DNA of 64,000 nt, from positions 41,653-105,652 of IMG/VR virus record IMGVR_UViG_3300028392_000043; one strand, written 5' to 3'. Shown in pieces: positions 14,731 through 23,129 of this stretch; within the stretch, counting starts at the first letter, position 1, and each line of letters opens with the position of its first letter. Below the pieces are notes generated by a model that was not told where the DNA came from, searched no databases, and saw only the letters and a program-made list of their open reading frames with translations. A program made the translations under genes and the position numbers. The stretch is from a virus.

Positions 14731-14808
14731 CTACCAGTTTTGCTTGTTAATGTACAGAACGACACCAAGCAAGCCACCGATTAGCAGTAAAAATACCACT
14801 TCTCTCAT
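14731..14808 (-). CDS. 25-residue single-pass membrane peptide
   Basis: A tiny frame: MREVVFLLLIGGLLGVVLYI followed by NKQNW and a stop. Nearly the whole peptide is one membrane helix. Its ATG overlaps the preceding stop (ATGA), and it ends 10 bases before the resolvase start, so it fits the coupled operon exactly. Too short to assign; membrane location is inferred from hydrophobicity. Confidence 0.6.
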   Translation of the reverse strand: MREVVFLLLIGGLLGVVLYINKQNW

Positions 14809-14993
14809 CCTCTTTTTTCTCCTTCAATTGGTGGACCCCATGAATCCCATGGGTTTTGTCGCCAAGCAATGCGACAAATTTTGTTATCAAAAACATTGAT
14901 AAGAAGCTGACCACCTAAATTTATAGGCACATAGTATTGGTCGTCTAAATTAACTACAAAAGTAGACATTGCATCGTCAATTGGATCAGTCAT
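14805..14993 (-). CDS. Small hypothetical protein
   Basis: A 62-residue protein starting MTDPIDDAMSTFVVNLDDQY. The start at 14993 overlaps the upstream stop by eight bases (ATGACTGA); the frame extends seven codons further. Beta-rich and aromatic (CRIAWRQNPWDSWG near the end). Unknown function. Confidence 0.6.
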   Translation of the reverse strand: MTDPIDDAMSTFVVNLDDQYYVPINLGGQLLINVFDNKICRIAWRQNPWDSWGPPIEGEKRG

Positions 14994-15186
14994 CTTTATC
15001 CTTAATTTCTTCAATTTGTGTCAAGGCGTCACGGTATCCCATTACCAAAATATTGGCAAGTTTAAGACCGTTTAATGTACCTTCAAAAAAAGTACCTGTG
15101 TATGGTCCAGATTCATCAATATAACTGCTAATTTCTTGAGCAATTTTTTGCCTGAATTCTTCTTCAGTCATCGTCAGATTCGTCAT
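14986..15186 (-). CDS. Small helical hypothetical protein
   Basis: A 66-residue acidic helical protein (MTNLTMTEEEFRQKIAQEIS...). The start lies within the end of the upstream gene (23-base overlap). Not recognised. It is a member of the replication operon between the Cas4-like nuclease and the resolvase. Confidence 0.55.
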   Translation of the reverse strand: MTNLTMTEEEFRQKIAQEISSYIDESGPYTGTFFEGTLNGLKLANILVMGYRDALTQIEEIKDKDD

Positions 15187-15373
15187 TAATAGCCTCCTCT
15201 ATGGCTTCTGCACGGCATTCCCAGCAATTATTTGGGTATGCTCTACCTTTAGGATGATGGCGCCAACAACTGGCATTCATTTCATCATCATCAACAGTAA
15301 TTTCTAACATGTGTGGTACCTCATTATCAACAACCAAACTTAACTTGTTTGGTCTATTAGCATAGGTTGTCAT
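15164..15373 (-). CDS. Small Cys/His protein
   Basis: A 69-residue protein starting MTTYANRPNKLSLVVDNEVP. SCWRHHPKGRAYPNNCWECR supplies three Cys and two His that could coordinate zinc. The ATG at 15373 overlaps the upstream TGA (ATGA); a longer frame begins ten codons earlier but lacks this coupling. Role unknown. Confidence 0.6.
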   Translation of the reverse strand: MTTYANRPNKLSLVVDNEVPHMLEITVDDDEMNASCWRHHPKGRAYPNNCWECRAEAIEEAINDESDDD

Positions 15374-16140
15374 TTGTTTTCCTTCCATTGAGCAGTTGGG
15401 CAAGATTCTCTAAAATCGCAATAATTGTAAGAAGAACCTGTTTTAGCAATACATGTTTCTAGCATTTCTGGTAACTCTTGCATTGCGATATGACCATGTA
15501 AAGATTCCATGAGCATTTCTAAGTTGTCATCTACTTCTTGCATTCGAGCTACGCGAAATTCTTTCCAAATTGCATGGTCACGATTTTCATACACGATTGA
15601 AAAATGACTAAGATCAAGTGCTTTCATGTAAGCATGTGTTTGCATAAGGTGTGGGAACAGTGGTGCGTTACGTTTTAGAATGTCGCGCCATTTATTACTA
15701 TTGACTGTTTTTAATTCCCAACCAGAACCATCACTAATGATTCCGTCCATTGCACCTTTTACAAGCCATGGTGAGTATTCAACTTGAACCTCAATGTCTG
15801 CTAGCCAGCCTTGCGAAAGCCCAGCTAACTGCCATCGATAATGGCCCCAAGTTCCCGCATTCATAACATCAAAACTGCCGTCAGATGGTGTTAATTTATT
15901 TTCACCCAAATAAGACAATAAATGCTTTCGTTGGCAAGAATCACCAATTAGCGATGGGCGTATACGACCAGCACCACTTGTACGTGAGTTATCAAAAGAG
16001 TCATTATGCATGACTTCCTGTAGTCGGTCAAAGGCTTCTATAGTGATAACAGATCCGCCTTCTCGCCATTTACTCATACCAAACGTAACTGGCATATCAT
16101 TGTTTCCCATTACGCTTTTTAACAGATTAACCATACTCAT
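15370..16140 (-). CDS. Cas4/RecB-like PD-(D/E)XK nuclease
   Basis: A 256-residue protein starting MSMVNLLKSVMGNNDMPVTF; this start overlaps the polymerase stop (ATGA). VKGAMDGIISDGSGWELKTV carries the D-x(n)-E-x-K active site, with Q-x-H-x-Y (MQTHAYMKA) following as in RecB nucleases. One Cys near the start (GDSCQRKH) and three at the end (LETC, YNYCDFRESC) can hold the 4Fe-4S cluster of Cas4/AddB-type enzymes. It probably resects or trims DNA ends during recombination-dependent replication. Lying beside the polymerase and RuvC-like genes supports this. There is no CRISPR array nearby, so a Cas role is unlikely. Confidence 0.8.
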   Translation of the reverse strand: MSMVNLLKSVMGNNDMPVTFGMSKWREGGSVITIEAFDRLQEVMHNDSFDNSRTSGAGRIRPSLIGDSCQRKHLLSYLGENKLTPSDGSFDVMNAGTWGHYRWQLAGLSQGWLADIEVQVEYSPWLVKGAMDGIISDGSGWELKTVNSNKWRDILKRNAPLFPHLMQTHAYMKALDLSHFSIVYENRDHAIWKEFRVARMQEVDDNLEMLMESLHGHIAMQELPEMLETCIAKTGSSYNYCDFRESCPTAQWKENK

Positions 16141-18779
16141 GATTGCTCTCTTTCTAAGCCGATTAAAGCACCGGCATCGTGTAGTGCTGCGACGATACCG
16201 CCGCATGCGGATGGTGTGTGTCCAAGTCCAAGCGATTTAGCGCCTGTAACTCTTCTTCCACTTACTTTTCGTGCAAAGTCATCAAGTGAAGTGTATGGTG
16301 CGTGTCTGACAATTTCATCAGCCGCTTTATCCCCTAAACCTTTAATTGAGGTTAACCCTTTACGAATTGCGTTCTTACTTATGTCAGCCGAATAACTTTC
16401 TTTTGACCTATTTACATGTGCTGTGCGTATTTGAACGCCCGCCTCTCTTGCAGCTTTTAGATAAAACGGTTCTTGTTTTGCGCCTGTGTAGGAATGTAGC
16501 ATTCCAGCCCAAAACGCTGCTGGGTGATGTACTGCATAGTAACCTGTTATGTATGCAAGCACACCGTATGCTGTGGCGTGGGCTTTGTTAAACCCATAAC
16601 CAGCGTATGCTTCTAATGCTTCTTCTAACCATTTAAGGTCATGAATTGTCATTCCTTTTGCTAACGCTAGTTCGCGCACTCGCTTTAATAGTTCAGTTAG
16701 TTCATCGCGAGCGTTACCAACATCTGCGTTAGATGCCTTGATTACTTTGCGCATACGCTCAATTTCTTCTGAATCTAAACCAATGTTGCGCATAACACCA
16801 ATCACTTGCTCTTGGTATAACAAAACCCCATAAGTTTCTTTTGTTTCATCAGAAATAATTGCGTGCCGTTCTGGTACTGGTGATACGCGTTGGCGCCGAA
16901 GAATAAAATCCTCGGTGGCACCAGATTCCATTGTGGCTGGACGAAATAATGCCATAGCAGCAATAACGTCTGCTATTTTTGTTGGCTTTAATCGACGTAC
17001 ACCATTGCGACTTGAACCACCTTCTAACTGAAATAGCCCAACCGTATTACCTTTAGACATGGCGCTGTAAACGGCTTTATCGTTTAAAGGTATGTCTTCT
17101 GGCTCTACACCTGAATATTCACGCATAATACGTAATGCTGTTAATGTTTTAAGGCCAAGCAAATCAAGTTTGACTAGCCCTAAACGTTCAACATCATCTT
17201 TATCAAAAGCAGTAACCATAGTTTTGCTCGATGCTACATACTGCAGTGGTACTACTGATGCGGCTTCAGCGCTAGGTGCTACAAGCAAACCTGCTGCGTG
17301 TACGCCATAGCCAAGGAATGCTTTTTTGTTTGCTAATCCTTTTAGGCTATTCCACTGATATGTAGTTAAAGGCAAGTCGGGGTCTTCGCCTAGTTTTCTG
17401 GCACGCATTTTCCAACGAACCATTAAGCTACCTTTCTGATCATTCTCATCATCATCTAAGCCCATTTGTAGCCAAGTGCTGATGTTAACGACGTGAAAGT
17501 TTTCACGCAACCAATTAACTACTTCATCGCGACGGTCATGCTCAACATCAATATCAATGTCTGGTGGTTTTGTGCGGTCTTTGGATAAAAATCGGTCAAA
17601 ACGCAAACCCCAAATAATTGGATCAAATGAAGTAATACCTAATAACCAACAAAGCAAAGATCCAGAAGCCGAACCACGAACATTATAATTAATTTTATGC
17701 TCGTCCATGTATTTACAAACTGAAGCCGTAAACATAAGATAGCCTGAAAAACCAGCGCTAGTAATAACATCTAATTCTTCATAAATACGTTCAAGATATG
17801 CTTTCTTTTTATTTGGCTTTATCTTTCCTGCATCAATTTTTTCATCAAGCACTTTAAGGCTTATTTCGGCTAATTCTTTTTCTGGATTACCCGATACGGT
17901 TGTGTCTGGTACTTTGAGTTTGAATGTATCTAGTTCAGGAATAACTACATTTGCTTTTGACAACAAATCTTCAAGGCCTTGCATACCAGCACTAAAAATT
18001 GCTGGCGCATGGTGCTCTTTCATCCATTGTGTATCAACCATGTGGTAACCGTCACCTGGGAACAAAGCATCTTCTGGTTCTTCCGACCAAGATACCAACT
18101 CTTTCATAGTGTCATGTAGTTCACGGTCGCTTTCTTCAACATAATGCGAATCCTGTGTAATAATTACTGGTAGTCCATGCTTTTGAGCAATGCGCCATTG
18201 TAAGTTAGAGTGCAAGTCGCTGTCTTGTCCTTCAAGATAAATAGCATGGTTTTGTATTTCTACATAAAGCCCAGAACCAAACCATCCAGCCATGCTGAGT
18301 AATAAATTATTTGTAATTTGGTCAACGTTAGCGTTTGGAGTTTTTAGTGTTTCCGATAACACACCAAACCAGCACCCTGTCATTGCCGCAATACCATCTA
18401 ATCTGCCATCCTCAGCGGCTTGCGCTAAATCAGCAAAATCTAATATTGGTTTGTATTTAAATTGCTGATGTGATTGCGTGACTAGTCCGGATAAATTACG
18501 GTAACCTTTTTCGGTAGTTGCTAACATACCTAAATGCATTGTGCTTGGTCGTTTGTGTTCACGGTTAAATGCAATGTATGCTTCAACGCCAGGTAATGGC
18601 TTTATGTCTGCTTTTTTACATGCCGTATAAAGTTGGGCTGAGCCGGCCATTGTTCCGTGATCTGTTAAACCAAGTGCTGGATACTCTAACATTTTTGCTT
18701 TATTAACAATTGCATCAACGGTAGGTAAAGCATCTTTAGCTGAATAGCGACTGTGGGTGTGGGCACTCCAGTATTTCAT
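16137..18779 (-). CDS. dnaE: DnaE-type DNA polymerase III alpha subunit (compact)
   Basis: An 880-residue C-family polymerase. The N-terminal PHP domain has its metal ligands (HTHSRYS at 7-13, LTDHGTM at 38-44, GVEAYI, QDSHY), so proofreading activity is plausible. GSASGSLLCWLLGITSFDPI and PPDIDIDVEHDRRDEVV (near residue 400) give the catalytic Asp pair; GLFQLEGGSS and LYQEQVIGVMRNIGLDSEEI are fingers motifs; SIKGLGDKAADEIV is a helix-hairpin-helix. Bacterial DnaE is about 1160 residues; this one ends soon after the HhH, so the OB and tau-binding parts appear to be missing. I start at MKYWSAHTHS because GGAAAAAC lies upstream; the frame is open eight codons earlier, inside a terminator. Confidence 0.9.
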   Translation of the reverse strand: MKYWSAHTHSRYSAKDALPTVDAIVNKAKMLEYPALGLTDHGTMAGSAQLYTACKKADIKPLPGVEAYIAFNREHKRPSTMHLGMLATTEKGYRNLSGLVTQSHQQFKYKPILDFADLAQAAEDGRLDGIAAMTGCWFGVLSETLKTPNANVDQITNNLLLSMAGWFGSGLYVEIQNHAIYLEGQDSDLHSNLQWRIAQKHGLPVIITQDSHYVEESDRELHDTMKELVSWSEEPEDALFPGDGYHMVDTQWMKEHHAPAIFSAGMQGLEDLLSKANVVIPELDTFKLKVPDTTVSGNPEKELAEISLKVLDEKIDAGKIKPNKKKAYLERIYEELDVITSAGFSGYLMFTASVCKYMDEHKINYNVRGSASGSLLCWLLGITSFDPIIWGLRFDRFLSKDRTKPPDIDIDVEHDRRDEVVNWLRENFHVVNISTWLQMGLDDDENDQKGSLMVRWKMRARKLGEDPDLPLTTYQWNSLKGLANKKAFLGYGVHAAGLLVAPSAEAASVVPLQYVASSKTMVTAFDKDDVERLGLVKLDLLGLKTLTALRIMREYSGVEPEDIPLNDKAVYSAMSKGNTVGLFQLEGGSSRNGVRRLKPTKIADVIAAMALFRPATMESGATEDFILRRQRVSPVPERHAIISDETKETYGVLLYQEQVIGVMRNIGLDSEEIERMRKVIKASNADVGNARDELTELLKRVRELALAKGMTIHDLKWLEEALEAYAGYGFNKAHATAYGVLAYITGYYAVHHPAAFWAGMLHSYTGAKQEPFYLKAAREAGVQIRTAHVNRSKESYSADISKNAIRKGLTSIKGLGDKAADEIVRHAPYTSLDDFARKVSGRRVTGAKSLGLGHTPSACGGIVAALHDAGALIGLEREQS

Positions 18780-18801
18780 ATGTTTTTCCTTTTTTAAACG
18801 C

Positions 18802-18833
18802 AAAAGGAGCTGCCCAAATGGACAGCCCCTTTT
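18802..18833 (-). terminator. Hairpin between the SSB-like gene and dnaE
   Basis: A 14-bp stem with a few G-U pairs (18820-18833 with 18802-18815, loop AAAT) lies 10 bases after the upstream stop and 10 bases before the dnaE ribosome binding site. The T-run is interrupted (TTTTGCGTTT), so it should be leaky. It may lower polymerase expression relative to the ssDNA-binding protein. Confidence 0.6.
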
Positions 18834-18842
18834 ACTTAGTGT

Positions 18843-19745
18843 TTAGACGTTATGTGCAATTGCAAGTGCAATTAGTGCAGAACGTGTTGAACGTGGTGGA
18901 ATAGACACCTTAGCGCTAGTCAAAAGTGTCTTTAAGCGAATGTCTGAAATAGCAGCATACTTGTCTTCTTCTGTAGGCTCTGCTTCAACCACTGCTTCTT
19001 CGTAAGCATCAACAACATCATGCTCTTCTTCAGTAGTTACCACTTCTACATGTGTGTCGGAAAGACTACGCACATAGTCTTCAACTTCACTACGAATAGA
19101 AGCAAACACTTCAACCAAATCATATGGCTCTGGTAGTTCAGCCGGCGCCTCGTTCTTGATTGGCTTAACGGTTAGTGTTGTGTTAAGGCCTTCACCACGA
19201 ACGGTTAACGCCCATGGGTACTGTGTGCATGAGAAGTTTTCGTCCATCTCACGATAATTGTTAAACGCACGGAATAGGTCTTTTGCTCGCGCTGAACTCA
19301 TCTTTAGGATGATGTGCCGACCTTCTTCCGTAAGAACGTTAACTGCAACTTTGTCTTGTCCTTTAACACGACCGTCTGCTGGCGGGAATCGCAACGATGG
19401 AACGACTAGTTCCAACAATGGATCAGTACCACGTGGTGCATACTGGCGACGCTTTTCACCAGTGTCAGGGTCTTCCACAATGATTTGGTCATTGACTGGA
19501 AATTCTTTACAACCGCCAGGTAACTGGAAGCCACCTCGAAGTCCTTCAAATGCCGCAACTTCACGGTAGATGTGCCAACCGTGGTCAACGCTCATGGTTT
19601 CTTTATCTGTCAAGAAACGAACGATTGTGGTACCGCGCTCTAGACGGTAGATAGGACGGAAAGTGCTATTGTCCTTTTGTGGCTGTGAGTATCCATCGAT
19701 ACCGGCCAGTAACAGGTCTTCGTCGATATTGTAATCAATCGGCAT
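18843..19745 (-). CDS. Phage ssDNA-binding-like protein
   Basis: A 300-residue protein. Residues 25-200 read as an OB-type domain (TTIVRFLTDKETMSVDHGWH; a Cys near ADGRVKGQDKVAVNVL is not needed), with QYPWALTVRGEGLNTTLTVK similar to the core of T4 gp32-like proteins found with phage DnaB/DnaE replisomes. Residues about 225-265 are strongly acidic (VTTEEEHDVVDAYEEAVVEA), as in SSB tails that recruit partners. The last 35 residues (IRLKTLLTSAKVSIPPRSTR) resemble a SAP-type DNA-binding hairpin. An AGGAG site precedes the ATG. It is followed by a leaky terminator, consistent with high expression. The family assignment is from pattern only. Confidence 0.6.
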   Translation of the reverse strand: MPIDYNIDEDLLLAGIDGYSQPQKDNSTFRPIYRLERGTTIVRFLTDKETMSVDHGWHIYREVAAFEGLRGGFQLPGGCKEFPVNDQIIVEDPDTGEKRRQYAPRGTDPLLELVVPSLRFPPADGRVKGQDKVAVNVLTEEGRHIILKMSSARAKDLFRAFNNYREMDENFSCTQYPWALTVRGEGLNTTLTVKPIKNEAPAELPEPYDLVEVFASIRSEVEDYVRSLSDTHVEVVTTEEEHDVVDAYEEAVVEAEPTEEDKYAAISDIRLKTLLTSAKVSIPPRSTRSALIALAIAHNV

Positions 19746-19747
19746 AA

Positions 19748-20038
19748 CTAACTGATCTCCTTTGTTTTCTTTGCTTGTAACGCGGCTTCTCGCTTGGCGT
19801 CAATGATGGTTGCCAAATTTTCGGCAGTTTGGAAAGCAGTGCCAAGCGCAATTGCTTGCGCTCGTTCACTAGCTTCGTCGGATGTTTCTTCAGGCAATAC
19901 AGCAATATTTGCTTCTGCAGTTGCCCATTGTGTTTGCCCATTTACCAAAAAGGTATGGGTAACTTTTACTGTGATTTTGTCGCCATCGCTTATCGGGATG
20001 GGTGTGTAGACGTCATCATCGTCATACTCGTTACTCAT
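19748..20038 (-). CDS. Hypothetical protein beside the SSB-like gene
   Basis: A 96-residue protein starting MSNEYDDDDVYTPIPISDGD, with a beta-rich first half (DKITVKVTHTFLVNGQTQW) and a helical second half. The start at 20038 overlaps the upstream stop by eight bases. A role with the adjacent ssDNA-binding protein is possible by position only. Confidence 0.6.
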   Translation of the reverse strand: MSNEYDDDDVYTPIPISDGDKITVKVTHTFLVNGQTQWATAEANIAVLPEETSDEASERAQAIALGTAFQTAENLATIIDAKREAALQAKKTKEIS

Positions 20039-20444
20039 CGGTGCTTTCCTCCGTGTCAATGATTTCGCTGATTGATAGCCATGGCTTACGTGGCTTAATT
20101 GCGATTATCTTATTTGCTAAGTCAGCTTCTAAACCGCCATTAGTTACTATACGGTTAAATGCTGTTTTGTCCAAAACTGGCTTAGTTACTTTTGAATACA
20201 ATTCTGGTGCTTCTGCTTTTAGCACCGCTAGGTCAACATCAAAAGTTTCACTACGCATTACTTTGGCTTTGAAGTGACGGTTATCAACCTCAAAATCTAT
20301 TTTTTCAAACAAGTCTGCTAGTTGAACTTGAATAAATTCAATCTCATGTTCAATTTCTACTTTCCTTGCTTTTAACTGTAAAAGCCTATAAAGGTCTTTT
20401 GTAAGATCTTCATCTGCTTTTTCTATTGTGTCTTGTTCAGACAT
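20031..20444 (-). CDS. Hypothetical protein with N-terminal coiled coil
   Basis: A 137-residue protein. Residues 5-50 (LYRLLQLKARKVEIEHEIEF...) are a coiled coil; the rest is alpha/beta (VDNRHFKAKVMRSETFDVDL). The overall pattern recalls small phage proteins that accompany SSB and recombination genes, but I cannot name the family. GAGGA precedes the ATG. Confidence 0.6.
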   Translation of the reverse strand: MSEQDTIEKADEDLTKDLYRLLQLKARKVEIEHEIEFIQVQLADLFEKIDFEVDNRHFKAKVMRSETFDVDLAVLKAEAPELYSKVTKPVLDKTAFNRIVTNGGLEADLANKIIAIKPRKPWLSISEIIDTEESTDE

Positions 20445-20466
20445 TTTTTCCTCTTTTCAGTGTATT

Positions 20467-20724
20467 TTAATTTTTATCAACATAAGGCAAAATTTTAACT
20501 GCCTCGTCACGACGGTGTAGCCATTCTAATTCATGACATGGTGCCATTTCATAATTATATGGATCAAGAATCCCGCCGTTGCATTTTGGACAATAAGTCA
20601 TAGCGCTGTGGTCTTGGATTTGCATTACGTGACGATGAGTCACTCCCAATACCCAAAAGTATCTTAATGCGGTATTTACGGGGCTTAGCTGCAAATGCAG
20701 CCATTCTTTAATGTTGTTAAACAT
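20467..20724 (-). CDS. Small zinc-finger-like protein
   Basis: An 85-residue protein with YCPKCNGGILDPYNYEMAPC (CxxC-x14-C) and later HELEWLHRR, giving enough Cys and His ligands for one zinc ion. AAGGAGAG precedes the ATG. It lies between the primase and the coiled-coil gene. Role unknown. Confidence 0.6.
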   Translation of the reverse strand: MFNNIKEWLHLQLSPVNTALRYFWVLGVTHRHVMQIQDHSAMTYCPKCNGGILDPYNYEMAPCHELEWLHRRDEAVKILPYVDKN

Positions 20725-20732
20725 TTCTCTCC

Positions 20733-21557
20733 TTAACTGTGTTTTTTGTATGTACTGTTTTGTAATAGGTTACGAATGCTTGTGATTCGTTCACCTACTT
20801 TTACTTCGCCAGGATCATTGCCACCCACTGTAGTCCAATGGTGTGACAAAACTGGTGAAATGTCATTTAACTGGTATTTTGCTCTTTGTGACGCACCCCA
20901 ACCAGCATTATCATCATCAAAAGCAGTAATAACTACCTTTGGTGATAAATCTGCAATCATTTGCACTTGTGGTGCATGTAACCCCGAACCAAAGCAACCT
21001 AAAACTGTCCAATGCTCTGGTATACCTGACTGATCTAAGGCCATAACGTCAGCAGCACCTTCAACCAAAACAATTACTCGTGATGGTTTGTATTCACCAT
21101 AAAAAGTTGCTGATGTTCTTACACCGTATGGGTATTTGTATTTGGCTTTTTCATCTTCATGCCTTGTAACTACACCAATAAGTTGATTGTTTTGATTTCT
21201 TATTGGATAAGTTGGTGAACCATCAACATAACTAGTTCCACATCGATGTTTAGTTGCTGTTTCAACACCAAACCTTTTTACCCAGTAGGGGCTAGGGCTA
21301 TGTGCATCAAATATGTCAAGCCAGGCTTCTGAGTAAATGCGTGCTGGTACATCACCAGCAAGTACGCGAATAATGTCTTCAACAGTTGGTACATAACCTT
21401 CTGTTGTTCCATTAGCTTTACATGCGTGACAATACCAAACACCTTTACCTACGTTAACTGATGCTGAAGCGTTACCGTCATCGTGTACAGGGCAACAAAA
21501 CGACCGCTCTAATCCTCTTCCTGTCGTTAAAGCCTCGTCTAACGTTATTCTTTTCAT
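20733..21557 (-). CDS. dnaG: DnaG-type DNA primase
   Basis: A 274-residue primase. A CHC2-type zinc finger is formed by Cys22, His25, Cys43 and Cys46 (CCPVHDDG, WYCHACKANG). The TOPRIM domain follows, with VIVLVEGAADVMAL (Glu) and ITAFDDDNAGWGA (the D-x-D pair), which binds catalytic Mg. It should lay RNA primers for the polymerase encoded downstream. It is shorter than bacterial DnaG (about 600 residues) and lacks a helicase-binding C-terminal domain. It follows the helicase gene by six bases. Confidence 0.88.
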   Translation of the reverse strand: MKRITLDEALTTGRGLERSFCCPVHDDGNASASVNVGKGVWYCHACKANGTTEGYVPTVEDIIRVLAGDVPARIYSEAWLDIFDAHSPSPYWVKRFGVETATKHRCGTSYVDGSPTYPIRNQNNQLIGVVTRHEDEKAKYKYPYGVRTSATFYGEYKPSRVIVLVEGAADVMALDQSGIPEHWTVLGCFGSGLHAPQVQMIADLSPKVVITAFDDDNAGWGASQRAKYQLNDISPVLSHHWTTVGGNDPGEVKVGERITSIRNLLQNSTYKKHS

Positions 21558-21563
21558 GTTTTC

Positions 21564-22862
21564 CTAACTTATTTGTATTTCGTCAGCTTCATCGTCAGCC
21601 ATTCGCATTTCTGTTGCTTTTTCAGCACTAATGTCATTAAAGCGCCCAAACGTTGGGTCAAACTCTGTAAACCATCGAGCGCCCGACTCACCATGGCGAT
21701 ACTTAGTTAATGAATTAAGCAATACTCGTTTAGATATTCGCTTGAGTGTTATTAGTGCGTCTGCGTCTTGTCCAAGCGCATCAGATTGTGCTAAATGTTC
21801 AGCGCCTGGTGTTTTGTCTGAATTACCACCTGCACGGTTAATTTGCGCTGCAGCAATAATTGGAATGTTACGGTTAAGCGCTACTTCTTTTAGTTGGTTA
21901 GAAATAGCAGCCATGGCACGCCAATCTTCAATCGCTCTAGAGCCTGTGGTTGTATGCATCAAACCAACATAATCAACAATTACTAATGTGTTTTCATTAG
22001 CAACCGCTGAAATAACTGAGGCATCGCATCTACCTTTAGATGGATCATAAATACTGATTGTTCCTTTATCTTCACTTGACCATTTTTCCAAAAGGTCACG
22101 GCGAGTATCTATGTCTATGTCTTGCCATGGATGTTTATAGTTTTGGAATGCTACGCGGTGAATACGGTCCTGTACTGATTTGGCAGGCATTTCTAAACTA
22201 AAGTATGCGACATCCCAACCACCTTCGGCAGCAGCTACGGCATGTTGAATCATTTTCCATGATTTACCAATACCTAGACGCGCTGCAACAAACCACAAAT
22301 CTCCAGCCGCTATGCCACCTGTAAGGGTGTTTAACATACCAAATGGTACTGGACATATCTGCAGGTCTTCATTGCTTTCTAGGAGCGTTAAATCGGTTGC
22401 GTCAATACCCATGCCAATTGCTGGTTGTATTTGGTTTAGCCCGGTTTTTAGAATGTCAATTGCTTCATCGTTTGCATCTTCTGCAAGTGATGCTGATGCT
22501 TTGGACATTGCTGAGCGTAGTACGCGGTTGGTGTGTGCATCTGATAGTTGGCTTGCAGCCCACACAGGGTTTATGTCTGATGTGTATGGGAATCGCGCAT
22601 AGCGTTCTAGCAGTAAATGAATAGGTGGTGCACAGTTAGCATCTTGTTGGTATTTCATACAAAACTCGTGAATAGGTTTATGGCCTGATATTTGTTCTGT
22701 CTTAATACCAAACATTCCAGGCACATAAACGCCTGTATCTAAAAGCGCTGAAATAAATAATGCTTCCGGAGCATGATCTGCTGTAGAACCGTAATTTATC
22801 TCTTTTTGTCTATTGCTAACTAACTGAACATAACTATCTTTTTCTTTTTTCTGTAATCCCAT
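21564..22862 (-). CDS. dnaB: DnaB-type replicative helicase
   Basis: A 432-residue RecA-fold helicase. Walker A is ARLGIGKSW (Lys200, Ser201); Walker B is LVIVDYVGLM; QSDALGQDADALITLKR and SLTKYRHGESGARWFTEFDP carry the H4/arginine-finger region that acts across subunits of the ring. It moves on the lagging strand and works with the primase. The N-terminal part is shorter than in DnaB. AGGAGAAAAC directly precedes the ATG, and an intrinsic terminator and a 14-codon leader peptide lie just upstream, so its expression, and that of all replication genes downstream, is probably attenuated. Confidence 0.9.
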   Translation of the reverse strand: MGLQKKEKDSYVQLVSNRQKEINYGSTADHAPEALFISALLDTGVYVPGMFGIKTEQISGHKPIHEFCMKYQQDANCAPPIHLLLERYARFPYTSDINPVWAASQLSDAHTNRVLRSAMSKASASLAEDANDEAIDILKTGLNQIQPAIGMGIDATDLTLLESNEDLQICPVPFGMLNTLTGGIAAGDLWFVAARLGIGKSWKMIQHAVAAAEGGWDVAYFSLEMPAKSVQDRIHRVAFQNYKHPWQDIDIDTRRDLLEKWSSEDKGTISIYDPSKGRCDASVISAVANENTLVIVDYVGLMHTTTGSRAIEDWRAMAAISNQLKEVALNRNIPIIAAAQINRAGGNSDKTPGAEHLAQSDALGQDADALITLKRISKRVLLNSLTKYRHGESGARWFTEFDPTFGRFNDISAEKATEMRMADDEADEIQIS

Positions 22863-22879
22863 GTTTTCTCCTATGTGTT

Positions 22880-22940
22880 AAAAAGCAAAAGAGCCTTAAG
22901 TCTGTGCCTAGGATTACCTAGACTAAGGCTTAAAGCTCTT
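22880..22940 (-). terminator. Leader terminator/attenuator of the replication operon
   Basis: On the minus strand a 12-bp outer stem (22929-22940 with 22889-22900), an inner CTAGG-TAAT-CCTAG hairpin (22908-22921) and a T-rich tract (TTTTGCTTTTT, 22890-22880) make a strong intrinsic terminator. The 5' arm contains the last codons and stop of the 14-codon leader ORF. The terminator ends about 10 bases before the dnaB ribosome binding site. Confidence 0.8.
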
Positions 22941-22974
22941 CTTGGGAAGTTAATCTGTTAAATCTTTTGGGCAT
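22930..22974 (-). CDS. 14-residue leader peptide upstream of dnaB
   Basis: The frame MPKRFNRLTSQEEL-stop begins at 22974 behind a very strong ribosome binding site (GGGGAAGGGG, 4 bases from the ATG) and directly follows the extended -10 promoter at 23000-23008. Its last four codons lie in the 5' arm of the terminator at 22880-22940. A ribosome at its end would mask that arm and allow transcription into dnaB. There is no run of one amino acid, so the signal would be general translation rather than one charged tRNA. Confidence 0.55.
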   Translation of the reverse strand: MPKRFNRLTSQEEL

Positions 22975-22999
22975 ACTGCCCCTTCCCCGTGTATAAGCA

Positions 23000-23008
23000 A
23001 TTATAGCA
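23000..23008 (-). promoter_or_regulatory. Leftward extended -10 promoter for the replication operon
   Basis: TGCTATAAT on the minus strand: a perfect TATAAT (23005-23000) with the TGn extension. No good -35 is visible, which is normal for extended -10 promoters. The transcript would begin near 22993 and enter the leader ORF within about 20 bases. Confidence 0.7.
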
Positions 23009-23102
23009 GATAAATCTGTACAGGGATACCATTTAAGAACTGTTAACAGGTAATGCTTTATAACGATTTTGTTATAAACAGTAAAAGCAAGAAAAGTAAG
23101 CG

Positions 23103-23129
23103 TTGTGATTAGGAAGTATATGCTACAAT
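23103..23129 (+). promoter_or_regulatory. Rightward extended -10 promoter for the late/structural operon
   Basis: ATGCTACAAT (TACAAT at 23124-23129 with TGC extension), with TTGTGA (23103-23108) 15 bases upstream as a weak -35. The start would be near 23136. It lies about 100 bases from the leftward promoter, so the region is a divergent promoter pair. Between the two lies an imperfect dyad (TTATAACGATTTTGTTATAA, 23051-23070), a possible regulator site. Confidence 0.55.

Noticed and set aside
15370-16140. A CRISPR-associated Cas4
   Set aside because: No repeat array or other cas genes occur; the protein sits among replication genes and is better read as a phage recombination nuclease.
16137-18779. 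An intein or intron in dnaE
   Set aside because: Motifs follow in normal order and spacing with no splice motifs; the gene is short rather than long.
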